A stretch of DNA of 64,000 bases from Paramecium sonneborni (taxonomy: Eukaryota > Ciliophora > Oligohymenophorea > Peniculida > Parameciidae), in NCBI GenBank assembly GCA_905182985.1, contig CAJJDN010000066.1, positions 153,076-217,075 of the forward strand, written 5' to 3'. The translations under genes were made by a program, and so were the position numbers. Below, one piece after another: positions 1-12,510 of this stretch. Numbering within the stretch: position 1 is the stretch's first letter; every line of letters starts with the position of its first letter. A model generated the notes under the pieces. It was not told where the DNA came from and searched no databases. It saw only the letters and a list, made by a program, of their open reading frames with translations.

Positions 1-104
1 TTCTTTTATGATTTTTGTTATTGTTATCCAACTTTATATCGCATTTTTGATTTTGATATATCTCATACAATTTCATTCTTAAAATAAATAAAAGTCAAAA
101 TAAA

Positions 105-338
105 ATGGATTAAATATTAAATGAATTCATTAACAAAGTCCAAAAGAATTGTAATAAATTAATATCACTGGCACTGCATTAGATAAAATATAAATATTGT
201 CAATAACCTTTCTGTACAGGTCATAAGAAGGCAAAAGGAAAGAAGAGGATAACAATTGAGCAGTGGGGTCCATAAATAAATAAGAATTAGCAATTTTAAT
301 GGCTTTCAGGATATTTAATCACTTTTGAAGTTAGTTGA
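105..338 (+). CDS. small hypothetical protein (77 aa), doubtful
   Basis: This is an uninterrupted ciliate-code ORF of 78 codons ending in TGA. The translation is basic, with a stretch reading CTGHKKAKGKKRITIEQWG that looks more protein-like than the surrounding AT-rich DNA. I recognise no family, signal peptide or membrane segment. With only one stop codon in use, ORFs of this length arise often by chance, so this is a weak call. Confidence 0.3.
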
Positions 339-379
339 GAGGAGTTTAGAGTGATATATGATATAGGGATTCTGTTAAT

Positions 380-919
380 ATGAATATTTTAATAAAGGAT
401 TATTGGCTCTTTGAATTTACTTAAAAAAGATTTAGTATAATTAAATTTTATTTGAATGTCATTCAATTTCTTACCCCAGAATTTTCTCATTAGAAATACT
501 TAAAAAATTTGTTTGTTGTATAATTCACAATTATTATGGTGTACGGTGAAAAGTAATTGTTTATAAACTCCCAAATTATTAAATTTAACATTTTAGAAAC
601 ATTTTTAAACAATGAAAATAATCAAAATAGTTATTTCAATAATGATTATGTTTTTTTTTTTGCTTAAGGAATGTATATAGTGAAAAAAGTCAGCAGAGCT
701 GTGTTATCCTTAACATATTTACTAACTTTGATAAATCATTGTGAATATCAAAAAAAAATTAAAGAGCTAATTATATGTAAAAATTAAGCTTAAAAATTAA
801 AATTTTATCATTTTTAATTAGCCCATTTGACAACTTTACTTATTTATTTCAAGTTTCAGTAATTTAATTTTATTTTGAATCCATTTATAGAATAGAATTC
901 TTTAATTATTTAATAGTGA
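380..919 (+). CDS. possible ORF, 179 aa, unknown
   Basis: An open frame of 180 codons runs from ATG at 380 to TGA at 917. It needs no intron. The translation is hydrophobic and Phe/Leu/Ile-rich with no recognisable domain, and includes a run of Phe codons from a poly-T tract. In DNA this poor in G, a frame of this length without TGA can occur by chance, so it is recorded only because it is the longest frame in this otherwise empty region. Confidence 0.25.
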
Positions 920-1118
920 TGGAATTTTGATTTGGTCACTGAACTCTACTTAAAAAATAATTAGAAAATATTATTAAAATAGAAAATATGGCATAGTGCT
1001 TATTAAGTATAAATAGCTATTTAACAACGATAAAAATTTAATAAAACTGGAAATTATAAAGTTTTATATAATATTTAAACATAAATATAAAAGTTATATT
1101 CAAAGCAATAAAGTTCTT

Positions 1119-1361
1119 TCACTTCTTTGGGCTTTTTATACCTAGAATGCCACATATGGTTATTTTATTTTTATTCGCTGCAATTAAACCAATCCTTTTT
1201 TATCCTGGTTTTAAAATTCCAATCACAAATTTAGCAATCCTTTAACTACTTTAATCGCTATCATTAATTTCACAACAGCTATCATCTAATTCATTCTTTG
1301 TCTTTTGATTCTACAATATTAATTCAGTTGATTATGAGTTATGGATTATTTTATTATCCAT
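1119..1361 (-). CDS. small hypothetical protein (80 aa)
   Basis: This minus-strand ORF of 81 codons has a protein-like composition. It has an acidic, Ser/Gln-rich N-terminal half containing LDDSCCEINDSDQSS and a second half rich in Gly, Ile and Lys containing KPGQKRIGLIAANKNK. No intron is needed. No family is recognised. The amino-acid balance differs from the random Phe/Ile/Lys translations nearby, which is the main reason to believe it. Confidence 0.4.
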
Positions 1362-1531
1362 TAAGTTATTTATTTAATTAAAAATAGCTGAAGCAATCAA
1401 AATTTGACTTAGAAAAAAAACTTATTTTTTATAGATGTATAGAATTCTATGAAATAATGCATCACTAGAATTTAAAATATACGAAGTATTTTATAAAATA
1501 AAAGAGATAAATAAAATATAAAAGGAGCAAA

Positions 1532-1669
1532 ATGAAAGTTTAGGAGAAGAATAACTAGAATAAAATTAGAGACTCAAATAATCAAAAGACATCAACCCTT
1601 TCTAAAAAATAAGGACTTTAACTTGATGATATCATTGTTTTGGATATGAATAAAATTAATAAATTCTGA
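1532..1669 (+). CDS. very small ORF (45 aa), doubtful
   Basis: Forty-six codons from ATG to TGA, hydrophilic and Lys/Asn/Gln-rich, lie about 200 bp upstream of the YIPF gene. An unrecognised downstream intron could extend it. Nothing identifies a function. Confidence 0.2.
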
Positions 1670-1863
1670 TGAAAATTGATTATATTTATTTGAATAATTC
1701 TTAAAACCATAAATTTAAAGATAGATTAGTTTAAGTTTAATATAATAATTTTTTACTAATAAAGTAATGATGATATTAGCACCAGAATTGATTTATCATG
1801 AAATCAACATGCCTTCCTTAACCTGAAATTTATATATATTTTAATAATAATATTTTTTTTTTA

Positions 1864-2780
1864 ATGAGTTCTAATGGCAGTGCATTAAAGGGATCAGGTA
1901 AAAGTGTATAATTAATAAAAGCACCTCCTGATTTGGCTAAATAAGTGTTGGCATAGAAATTAGCATAATAAATAGTAAACTAGATAGTTTCGGATGATGT
2001 TATTGATGATAAAATAGAAGAAGAAGAGAATTAAAATAAAGAGCCAACTTGTTGTTAAATGTTTTGTGCTCCATTTACATTGAAATATTATTAACCATTT
2101 TTCAATGATTTGACAACAAAAGTAATAGCATAAAAATTATGGGCATCGTTTTTTCCATTTAAAGCAACATTCTTTGAAATATAAGATGGGAAAGCAGATT
2201 TATATGGACCAGTTTGGATATATGCTACTTTAGTATTTTCAGTAGCAGCAGCAGGAAATATTTCAGGTTACTTGGCAACTCCAAAAAATATTGCATTTCA
2301 TTATAATTTTGATTTCATACCAACAGCATCATCTCTATTATTTGGAATAGCATTGTTAGTACCATTTGCAATATATATGGTGATGAAAATGTTGGGAGGT
2401 AGACATCTGCATTTATCATCTGTCATCTGTATTTATGCATATGCCTAAACTTGTATAATACCTGTTTGTATAGTATGTTCAATACCGAATCCTTAATTAT
2501 AATGGGGAGCATTGATTTATGCAATGATTAATTCCTCATTGTTTTTGATTGTCAATTATTGGGGGTAATTCAAATACATAAAAATTTTAGAGAACTAGAA
2601 AAAAACATATAAGCAAAGAAACATATTGTTATATGGCTAATTGCTGGATGTTAAGTTGTGTTACTGTTATTATTCAAGATGTACTTCTTTTTATATGTTT
2701 ACACAAATCCATATACAGGCTCAAGATTTGATTAAGTCACTAAGATTGTAAGTTATTTAAATCATTTAGGATCATATTGA
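1864..2780 (+). CDS. Yip1-domain membrane protein, YIPF1/YIPF2 type (296 aa)
   Basis: This is a Golgi/early-secretory membrane protein of the Yip1 family, whose members bind Rab GTPases and help vesicle traffic. The N-terminal 70 residues are Gln-rich and cytosolic. About residues 85-120 carry the family signature, with WASFFPFKATFFEI followed by KADLYGPVWI, the usual entry into the first membrane segment. Several hydrophobic segments follow, ending with a segment leading into YVYTNPYTGSRF. A 26-nt intron at 2565-2590 (phase 2) restores the frame. Removing it leaves exactly 297 codons including the TGA. Without it the last segment is out of frame. Length fits YIPF1/2. Confidence 0.9.
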
Positions 2781-2847
2781 TCACTCCTTTTTGCATCATA
2801 AACATTATTGAGAATATTAAATTATTTATAATATTATATTTAACCGA

Positions 2848-4206
2848 ATGTCTTCAAAAGATAAGCAAAGTGTTAAAAGTGATAAATCAAAAGACAAAAA
2901 GAAGAAAACTACTAAAGTGGAGAAGAAGGATTCAAAGATTCTCCCTTCTCTTGAAAATGATTAATAACAACTCATTGCTAGAGTAATTAGTAGAATGGGA
3001 GACAAAGAAAGCAAGAGTTTAGGTAATTAAAATTAATAGCTTAGCGAATTGTGATGATGATGTCTAAATGTAAACATTCAATAATAATAATAATGGTAAT
3101 TTGAAAGCTATCGATTATTCCTTGTAGCAAAATTAATATGAAAATTATCATACTGTCAATAAGAATAATAATCAATTTAGAACTAATAAATTTATGAATG
3201 ATCAAACAACTCATTAATAATAATATTAAGACTAATATTACTAAAAAAGTCCACCTTATTAGGATTAATATTTTTCATAAAGTTACAAGTAAGCTTATTA
3301 TCCAACATAATAATTTACATAACAGGCTGGATTCGATTATAGACATGAGAGAATCAAAGATTAAGTTAGTTAGAATTTATTGCCTAAAAGATAAGAGATC
3401 ATTGAATAAGTCTAAAAGGTTATTGCTATTTATGATAAATTAGATAGATAACAGAATTGATGAAATCAAATATTAATCCTAAAAAATAGAGAATATGACC
3501 AGAGAGGAATGTGAAATCATTATAGATAAATTAAAAACTGTTGAAAATCAAAAATTACAAATTTTGTATCATGATAAAAATTAATTGCTTAGGTAAATTT
3601 TTTTTTTTTAATTTTTAGAGATATTGATTAAATTGATGCTATACAATAAAGAATCTCACAATTCTAAGATTTTGACTCTCAAAAAAACTTGGATTTGTAT
3701 GAAAACATAGAAAGGTTAAGCAGAAAGAGAATCAAAAAATAAATTGATATTTATCCAGATGATTTGCCTTAAGATCTCATACAATTAAGATAATTGTTAT
3801 AGCAAAATCAGATGCTCTAGAAACTTATGGATTTCAAAAATGAAGTCATTTGGAAACTCTTTAATGATTCCCAAATAGAAAGTCGAAAAATTAGAGAAGA
3901 ATTAGAAAGATAAGCTAATCAAGAATTTCAAGAATGGTACAACATTGTAGATTAATATTAATAAGAATTAAATAGATACAAATTATAATGTACTTTTTGT
4001 GGAATAAATTTTGATTATTAATTGATTAATTCTGATTGTAATTCAAATCAATAAGATGCAAGTAATATTTTGATTAATAATGAGAAATTTAATTCGAATG
4101 TGAATAGATTCCTTCAGAATAATTTTTAGGTACTCGAAGACACTTTTTTAGTAAAAGTAGATAATTATAATAATCTTAAATTTAAATGGAAGACAATAAA
4201 GTATGA
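2848..4206 (+). CDS. Gln/Asn-rich protein with a CxxC site, unknown
   Basis: The N-terminus is highly basic (Lys-rich, roughly residues 1-30). A long low-complexity Asn/Gln/Tyr-rich part follows, then a helical, charged C-terminal part with a CTFCG motif. I recognise no family. Introns at 3023-3044 (22 nt), 3419-3443 (25 nt) and 3593-3618 (26 nt) each repair the frame. The 3' end is uncertain. The frame used here runs on into the neighbouring convergent calcium-channel gene unless one more intron is removed. The best candidate is 23 nt at about 4059-4081, but it ends in an unusual GAG acceptor; it brings the TGA at 4204-4206 into frame, 15 nt short of the channel stop. Confidence 0.6.
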
Positions 4207-4221
4207 TAATATATATATACA

Positions 4222-7200
4222 TCAATTTTTAAATTTTAATTCTCTACAATCTAAGACAACATTTTCATCAAAACCTCCAAATATTCTATCTGTTTCCTAT
4301 TGTAGTGTAGTTGAATATATAGGCAATTAAGGTTCTCTCTAAGATCCTTGACTTTATGGTGTTACATGATGACCTGTAAATTCATTTTCAGATAATTTAA
4401 TATCCGTAGTTCTTCTCCTAGAACTGAAACCATCATTAATGAAATCATTGTGTACCTGTTACCAACTAAAAGATAGAATACAAAAAAATACTATTAAGGA
4501 TTATTTTAGAGATTGCCATCTAATGTAATTTCATCACTCTCTGTATAATTTTCTAATCTTTTCATAATTTTTTGAACTAGCAATTCCGAGTATGATTACC
4601 AAGTTTTAAATAAGATTAAAACATTTAAATAATCATGGAGAATGTTGAAATTAGATTTAAATTACAAAGTTTATTAACTAATATTTGTTCTTGGTAAGGT
4701 TTTGCTTCTTCTATAGTAAATCAAGCGAATTTGCATTTCTTTATTGAATTATTTCATATTTTAAATTGATTCTTAGGATCCGTCTTTAAATACTTCATCA
4801 TGATAACACCTTCTAAAGAGTTAATAAAGTAATTGATTATATTGAATATACCCACAAGCATCACTATTTCATTATAAAATAATACCATCTCAAATTTAAT
4901 TTTGATGCTATTTTTGCAGCATCCCATAAATTATCATCTTTACCTCCTCCTAATGGTTAACCAATATCAAGTAAAAATCGACATAAAAATTTATAATGCA
5001 TACTTTAACCATTAGTTTCAGCAGAATACTTACACCAAGCAGTTTTAATTTTATCTATTTCTTCAACATAAGTTTAAATCATAGAATTTTATACTTAAAA
5101 AAATTCTTCAAATTATTCTATTAAACCTAAAATAAACAAATTCAAAAGAACATAATTGGAGAACAACATAAATGTTATAAAATAGATTTAATTAAAATCT
5201 GATCCACAACAATCAGGATTTTCTGGGCAAGATGGATTATGATGCATTGTATCTGTCATTATAGTTCTAAAATCATCTCCTGAAGCACATTTATATAATG
5301 CTAATAAAGCATATTCAAAATTAGTAAAATTAATAAGATCATCAATTACTGCACCATCTATAATTTTACCAAATAATTAACATCCAATCAAAGCATATAT
5401 GATCATAGTGATAACTAGAATGGACATTATTTTAGCTAAAAAGGGAATGGCAAAACCCATAACTCTAATCAATCTTGATAAGTTAGTTAATCCTTAAAAG
5501 ATGACTAAAAGACGTAATTATCTCGTCATAAAAGCTATTCTTAATAGTTAATAATATGGAGTGAATACATTTGATTAAAAGTAATGGATTACCCAACCAT
5601 TCTATAAATCTGCAATCAAATCACAAAGAGAAATTAGAATTAAAATTGTGTAATATCTTCTCCAATTATTATCAAAGTATCTATTAATCCCTAATGACAT
5701 AAAAAGAAGCGCAATCCATAATGCATAAAATAAAATAATGAATCTTTGTATTATATTAATATTTATGATATATTCCACATCCATATCATATTAATATTGT
5801 AGTTGACATATCAAATCTATTAATAACATCAGAAACATAAATTTCTAAAAGAGTGTGTTACTAACAATAAAAGAAGCTAATCTTCTTAAAATGTTTGTTG
5901 GAGGAGTTGAAAAGACTGGCGTATCTTTTAAAATAATAGGAGCTATTTCTGTAAATTCTCTTTAAAATTTTGTAGCGTCCTACATTTCAATTTTTTATTA
6001 ATTGATTCTTAATTTTGAAAAGAGTGTTCCAGTGAAGAAACTCAAAAAGAACATGGATCCTACAAAACAAAAAGATATAAAATAAGCATAAGTAGATATG
6101 TATGTAGCAAATGGAGATGGTCCATATCTACTTTATCTACTATTTTCTGCAACTTACATAATTTCACCCCAACCATCAAAAGTTGATACTACAAATAAAG
6201 TTGGTAATGCTATTGTAATATTATCAAAATTATGTTTGTAATTAATCCATTATCCATTTGATTCTATACATTCTTTCTCATTAATTTCAAATTACATTTT
6301 ATCATTGCAAAATCCAAATTAACTTTCATATAATATAATACCAAATACTCCAAACATTATCCATACTGATACTAGAGTTACCAATATCTTTAACATATCA
6401 AAAAGTGATTAAGCTAAAGCAGCTCTTATCTTGTCCAACCTTTAAATTCTATACATTAATTTCATAGGTCTAAAATGACCAAGAAATAAACAAATTTTTA
6501 TTATTGGATTATATTAATTACTATCAATAAAAAATCCAATTAAATAAATTAAGTCTATCAATTACCATGAATAATTTATATGTGATCCTTTATCCAAAAA
6601 TAAACCTTTTGCTATTATACATATTACATCTTCTATCAACATAAAAACATTCAAAATCATTAATAAAATATATGGATATTAACTCTTTTCCAATTCATAG
6701 TCATGATAAGTACCTATAATCATTACAATTATTGAACATATTAAAATTATATTTGTAAACCAATAAAATCCTGAAGATATACAAAGATTACAACATATTA
6801 TTCTTATTTTACTTGTTTTTTCAAATAAATAGAGTGATGTTTCACATTAAATATCTTAAAATAATTTTGGATTTGATCTCATTACTTACTTATTTAATTA
6901 CTCTAATATAATTACGTAGTTATACTTATAGATATTAAAAGACTCTCCATCAAATCAGCTTTTATTTTTGGTTATTCTTTCTCTTCTAATTCACATATTT
7001 AAACTTATGAGTAATATTGTGACTTTACTTTTAATTATCTTGTAGAATCCAATTCTGTATTAAATAGATCATCATCTTTTAAAGATGTCATTTGATTTTC
7101 TAAAATTTATTAATCACTTGAATCACCTTCATCCTTTTCATCTAAATATCTTCCAAATCCATCAAGCAATATAGCTAAAACTAATCCATAAGTCAAATAA

Positions 7201-10200
7201 TTCAAAATTATAACCATAGAAAATGAATATATGATAGCAGCAACAGTATTAATTTCAGATCCAATAACATATACTCCATACCAATCATCATTAGTCATTA
7301 TGTTAAAAATTGTCATGATTGCTTTTAACAAATTATCAAATGAATGCAATTAACCCAAAGAATCATTTTAATCTAAATTACCTGCATATAAATCCATTCC
7401 AATCATTGCATATATAGTTATTATTATAAACATGAATATTGTTAAATAAATATATTACTTAAATGTTATTGATGCAATCTTACCTATTAGTACAGCCATC
7501 TAATTATATTTTAAACATCTATAAAATAGAATACATTTTGTGCCTCTTATTAATCTCAAATATTATTCTGTTAAATTTAAATAATCACTAAAACTGAACT
7601 CTATAAAACTTGCAATCATTATTATTGCTTATAAAACATTTTCCTTGCTTGAGAAAAAACGTTAAAGTGGATATGTAAACATTTACAAACTAATTTCAAC
7701 CAATAAAAAAACAGTTGAAACATCTTCACATTTTGAAATAATAATTGGATCAGCTATTCCATACAAAGATAAAAAAATGAAATTTATCAATATTATCAAA
7801 TCAAAAAACAATTAAGTGATTTAATTATCTATTATTATAAGTGTATATCTTCTTAAAATTAATAATTTCCCTCCTATTGTTGGCATCCATATTAATTAAT
7901 TAAAATTATTTAAACTATTAAATATATCTTCGAACATCTAAAAACGATTAGGATTCATTAGCAATACATTATTACCTGACCAATTTTTTGTCTTTATAAT
8001 CTTTTATTCTCTCTCTTTCTAAAAAATTTATTAATAAAGTTCTTCATTAGAACCCAAATCTTGTTTTAATTTAGGTATTTTCACATTGATTTTTTCCATT
8101 AATAATTCATAATCAACATAATATCCTTAAATAAAAAGGAATTTTCGACCTTTATTAATAATTTCAAAAGGATGAGATCGTTAAGCTTTTGTTTTTAAAT
8201 TAATTATTGATTATAAATCGTTATTTTTTCTCTTTATTTAAGGAGAGGGCACATCAAGACTTTCATCATTTTTAATTATAGTTTTTTGAATTGTAATTCT
8301 TCTAGTACTCTTATGAATTGGATATCTACTTAATGAAAAATCAGATTGTTGCCTTGTAGTTGATTTTATATTCTTTGTTGATAACAAATGTTGATAATAC
8401 ATTTTAATTTTCTCCTTATGTCCAATTCTAATAAAAATTATATTATTAATACCTTTTCTTTTACACAAATACATCCTTTAAACTATTATATTTCTAATCT
8501 ACTTGATAATTTACAGAATTGTTCAATTATGTAAAATTATACTCTATTAGTTTCAATAGAATGGAAATCTCAATAGGATCATCAGAATATAATTTAATAT
8601 TTACTAAACTCTATTCTTTTTTGAGTTCTTTAAATTTAGGTAATAATTAATTTTTAAGTGAAAAGTTTTTGAACTTATTCCAAATAGAATTTTAATTAAG
8701 TTTCTATAATAAAATATAAAATTTAAATACAGTTTTTGCTTCATCTAAAATCTTTTTCTATTTAGAGGATAGTAACCTTAATTAATTATTAATTTTTTCA
8801 GGTCTAAAATTATCTTCAATGGATTCATTTAAAGGTTTAGTTGTACTTATCAAATATCTATGTTATTTTAACACAGTATAAAAACCTATATAACGTAAAA
8901 ATGATAAATCAAAATGAGATATAAGATCTTTACTTAAGAACATCTCTTATCTTTATAAACTATGATCATTTTTTTGTTTAGATAACTTTTCAAATTCTTC
9001 ACACTCTTCAGTTGCTTCTGAATAATGAATTTTAAGAACTGCAATTATCAAATTAATGGAAAAAAAACCACAAACAAATATAATTAATAAATAATAGATC
9101 CAAATCCAAGGATGAAATATTCTCATTGTAAAAAACATTACCCAACTCCAATCATCCATTGTTATTGTTCTTAATATCTAACCAAGTGAAAAAAAGATAT
9201 TATTAAAAGAAGTTGGTAATTTAGGTGTATCTTCTGAAAGTATACATTGCATACCATCAGGACAATTATTCTAATAACATTAAATCCAATCATCAACTTG
9301 ATCACCATTTATTGGTAAACATCTATAATTAAATAATCCTTAAAATAAAGATACACCAATAATTGAAAAGAATAAAGCAGATATTAAAAGAATAAAAAGT
9401 GCTTCAGCTAAAAATATTAATGATTTCTTTAATGCTATCAACATATATTTCAATCTCAATAAACCATCTCCTAGATATAATAAGATTGTAATTATTCTAA
9501 GAGGTGTAGGATCAAATGTTATAAATCCTGGATAAAAATAATGCAAAAAACTAATTAATGTACAAATTAGATTAAAAATGTCTTCTTTACTGTATAAAAA
9601 ATGAAAAGTTGGATATATACCTCCTGCAGCCAATATTCTTATACATATTTCAATAGCAAAACAATAAAAAATAAATTATTTGTATTATTCATTTGTAATA
9701 GGAGGATTTGAATTACTTAAAGTAAATAAAGTTAGATTACAAATTATACAAATACCATTTATAATTTTAAATTAGTAGCTATCTACTATTTTCTAGAAAT
9801 ACATTGGTATACACAAACATGAAAAAACTATGAATTTTCTTAATTTCAGGAAATTGAGATGATCATTGTAATTCTAAACTTAACCAATTTAATTACTTTT
9901 AATTCATGCTTTAATCTTTCCAAACCATGAAGAGGTGTTAAAATTACATAATAAGGATCTTCAAATGGATTTCGTTCTTTATGTTTTTAATACTTCTTCA
10001 AAATTCTTGGATCAAGATCTTCACAAAAATATTCCACTTCTTCAAAATGCTAAACATCTAATTCTTCTATTTAATCATGAAGTGGAAAATTATCATGTCT
10101 TCTATCAAGTAATTATTCTTGTGAATTAACCTCACTCATTGAACTTTAATCACCAAAACATTTTTTGATATTTTTTAATACCATTTGCTTTTAAAAACCC

Positions 10201-10478
10201 TTAGAGCTATTTTTATCAGAAGAATTATGCGTTTATTATTCTTGTTATTCTAATGTAACCAAAAACCCTTCTTTAAAACTCAAATTAGGTACTGCTATTT
10301 TGCCTTCTAAAGGATCAGGTTTCTCATCAACATTATTATAATCACTAGAATCTGATGAATTTTCTTCCTTCTTTTCATAAGGTTGAAAATTTTTTAAACT
10401 TCTCAAAGTGCTTTATTAAATATTATGTCTGAGACTTTTCATTTCTTTTAAATATTTTGTCGGGTTACGCTTCATCAT
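4222..10478 (-). CDS. four-domain voltage-gated Ca2+ channel alpha1 subunit, copy 1 (about 2045 aa)
   Basis: This is a pore-forming Cav channel subunit. In Paramecium such channels carry the ciliary Ca2+ current that reverses swimming. All four six-segment repeats are present. Pore loops read TMDDWSW (domain I, near 9140), TNDDWYG (II, near 7290), TFDGWGE (III, near 6170) and SGDDFRT (IV, near 5270). Domain IV has Phe where its paralogue has Trp. After S6 of domain IV come an EF-hand-like region and a GQPLGGGK motif. The start at 10478 is the first ATG. Five introns (minus strand) are supported: 9874-9896, 8428-8452, 6903-6925, 4864-4885 and 4456-4481. Removing them leaves a multiple of three. 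Several sit at the same places as in the second copy at 18457-25011. Domain I S4 has few basic residues. Confidence 0.93.
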
Positions 10479-11035
10479 TTGATTCGAGATTGTGAATCGT
10501 TAGCTTTTTTATTTTTTAAAATCCTATTATTATGCCTATGCTCTATGTTATGGTGAATTTTCTCGAGGAAGCATTATTATATAATAAAATTAATATAAAA
10601 TTATTCAAATTGCATTATATACACTACTAACAAATTTACGACTAACAGTAAATAGACTCTTATTATTTAATATCCATTAATCAGAATTCAATAACTTATT
10701 TTTTGAAAACCATTATTATGAAAGTTATATTAATTCATATATTGAATAATTCATATCAAAATACATCTTATTTTGTAAATCTTACAAATTAAAGAATTTA
10801 ATAAAAGATTTTAATAATAATGTAAAATTATAACAAAAATTTGACATAATTAGCAGATAAATAAGAGTATTAAAAAATCAATGGAAAATTTTTTAATTAA
10901 TTCAAAAGATTCATTGTTACTTATAATCATTAAAAGAATATAGAAAATATATTAATGATACATGAGTGATAATGAAATTCTATTGAAAAATTGATGAATA
11001 CTTTATTAATAATAATAATTATTTCCCGCTTAAAT
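10479..11035. promoter_or_regulatory. divergent intergenic region between Cav copy 1 and POLD2
   Basis: About 560 bp of AT-rich sequence separate the start of the minus-strand channel from the start of POLD2. I see no convincing ORF or RNA in it. It must hold the promoters of both genes and is long for this window. Confidence 0.4.
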
Positions 11036-12479
11036 ATGGATGTAGAAACAAATACAGATGTTTCCTTTATTCTTGAAAAACTGAAAATAAAATCTGAAAA
11101 GAAATTCGAACATGAAAGAATTGGTTTAGAAATTTAATAAACGACAAAGTTTTATTTACCTCCTCGAAATAAAGCTATTAAGACTCAATATTGTCACATC
11201 TATTATATGCGTTATTTAAGTTTAGTCAAAAGATTTAAGACTGATAGTAAAGATTGTTAATTCATTGAATTGATTTAAAAGATTTAAAATTAATAAGGAA
11301 CAATATAGGCAATTGGAACTATTTTTAAAGAAATGAAATTAAAACCATATTATTTTTCTCAGAATGCATATAAGACTGTTTAAAGTAAATAAAATATTTA
11401 TACTACAGATTATGTTTCTAATGATGATGTTTGCTATTTAGAAGATAGATCCGGAAGAATTAAATTATAAATTAATAATGCTTAACTATGTCTTCCAAAT
11501 AAAAAAGATAAAATAGTTAATGTTTCAGATCTAATAACAGGAATTACTTTGATGATTGAAGGATAGATTGTAGCAAATAATATAGTAAAGGTTGAAAGAA
11601 TATATTTGCCTAATCTACCTTAAACACCTATGTTGAAGCCATTAAATTTGACTTCATATGTCTGCTTAATATCAGGATTAAATTATAATGCCTCAGAAAG
11701 TACAACAAAATATAGACACATGATTGACTATTTGTAAGGCAATCTTTATAGTGGTGAAGGAAGAGAGGTAATATTTAATAAAATAATTTAGATTCCATAT
11801 CATATTTCATAAGTAATATTTGTTGGAAATTTATATTCTAAATAAGAAGAGATTACTGATTAATAAACGCTAAAACCTTAATAAGATTTTAAAGGTTAAT
11901 AGAGCAAATTATAAATAAACATAAAAGCAGTTGATGAATTAATTAGTTAATTAGCATCTGTTACACCAGTAGCGATAATGCCAGGTCCTAATGATCCAGT
12001 TTCTTAAATGCTTCCATAGACTCCTTTACATAAATCATATTTCTCAGAAACATTTAAATAAAAAAATTAACTTATTTTTTTAACTAATCCAGCTGAATTT
12101 ACATTAGGAGATATTAAGATTCTTGGAACAAGTGGATAAAATATATCAGATATTAAAAGATGTTCATTAATTAAAGATTAATTAGATATAGATTTATTAG
12201 AGATGACAATATTTTATGGAAATTTAGCTCCAACTGCTCCAGATACTTTAATGTATTCATTTATTTAAACTTTAAAGTTCATATCCATTATAAAATTAGG
12301 ATCCATTTATTTTAGAAGAATTACCCAATATTTACTTTGCTGGAAATATGGAAAATTTTGGAACTAAAATTGTTGCTGAAAAAGTTAGAATTGTTAGTAT
12401 ACCAGCATTTTCTGAAACTGGAACAATCTGCTTAATTAACTTAAACACATTTGAATGTTTTCCTGTTCATATATAATGA
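11036..12479 (+). CDS. POLD2: DNA polymerase delta small (B) subunit (472 aa)
   Basis: This is the second subunit of the replicative polymerase delta, which holds the catalytic subunit in the lagging-strand holoenzyme. The C-terminal half has the phosphoesterase-like fold signature of B subunits: TPVAIMPGPNDP, then LIFLTNPAEFTLGDIKILGTSG, then FYGNLAPTAPDTL and finally DPFILEELPNIYFAGN followed by FGTK. The last is the highly conserved end of POLD2/Pol31. The OB-fold region (about residues 60-220) includes YLEDRSGRIKL. One 25-nt intron at 12253-12277 lies between the last two motifs. Removing it gives exactly 473 codons. Length fits the family. Confidence 0.95.
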
Positions 12480-12510
12480 TATATATATATATAGATATAT
12501 ATATTTAAAA

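Noticed and set aside
12480..12510. AT microsatellite between POLD2 and the RecQ-like gene as a possible origin or regulatory site
   Set aside because: Similar AT runs occur throughout; nothing marks this one as special.
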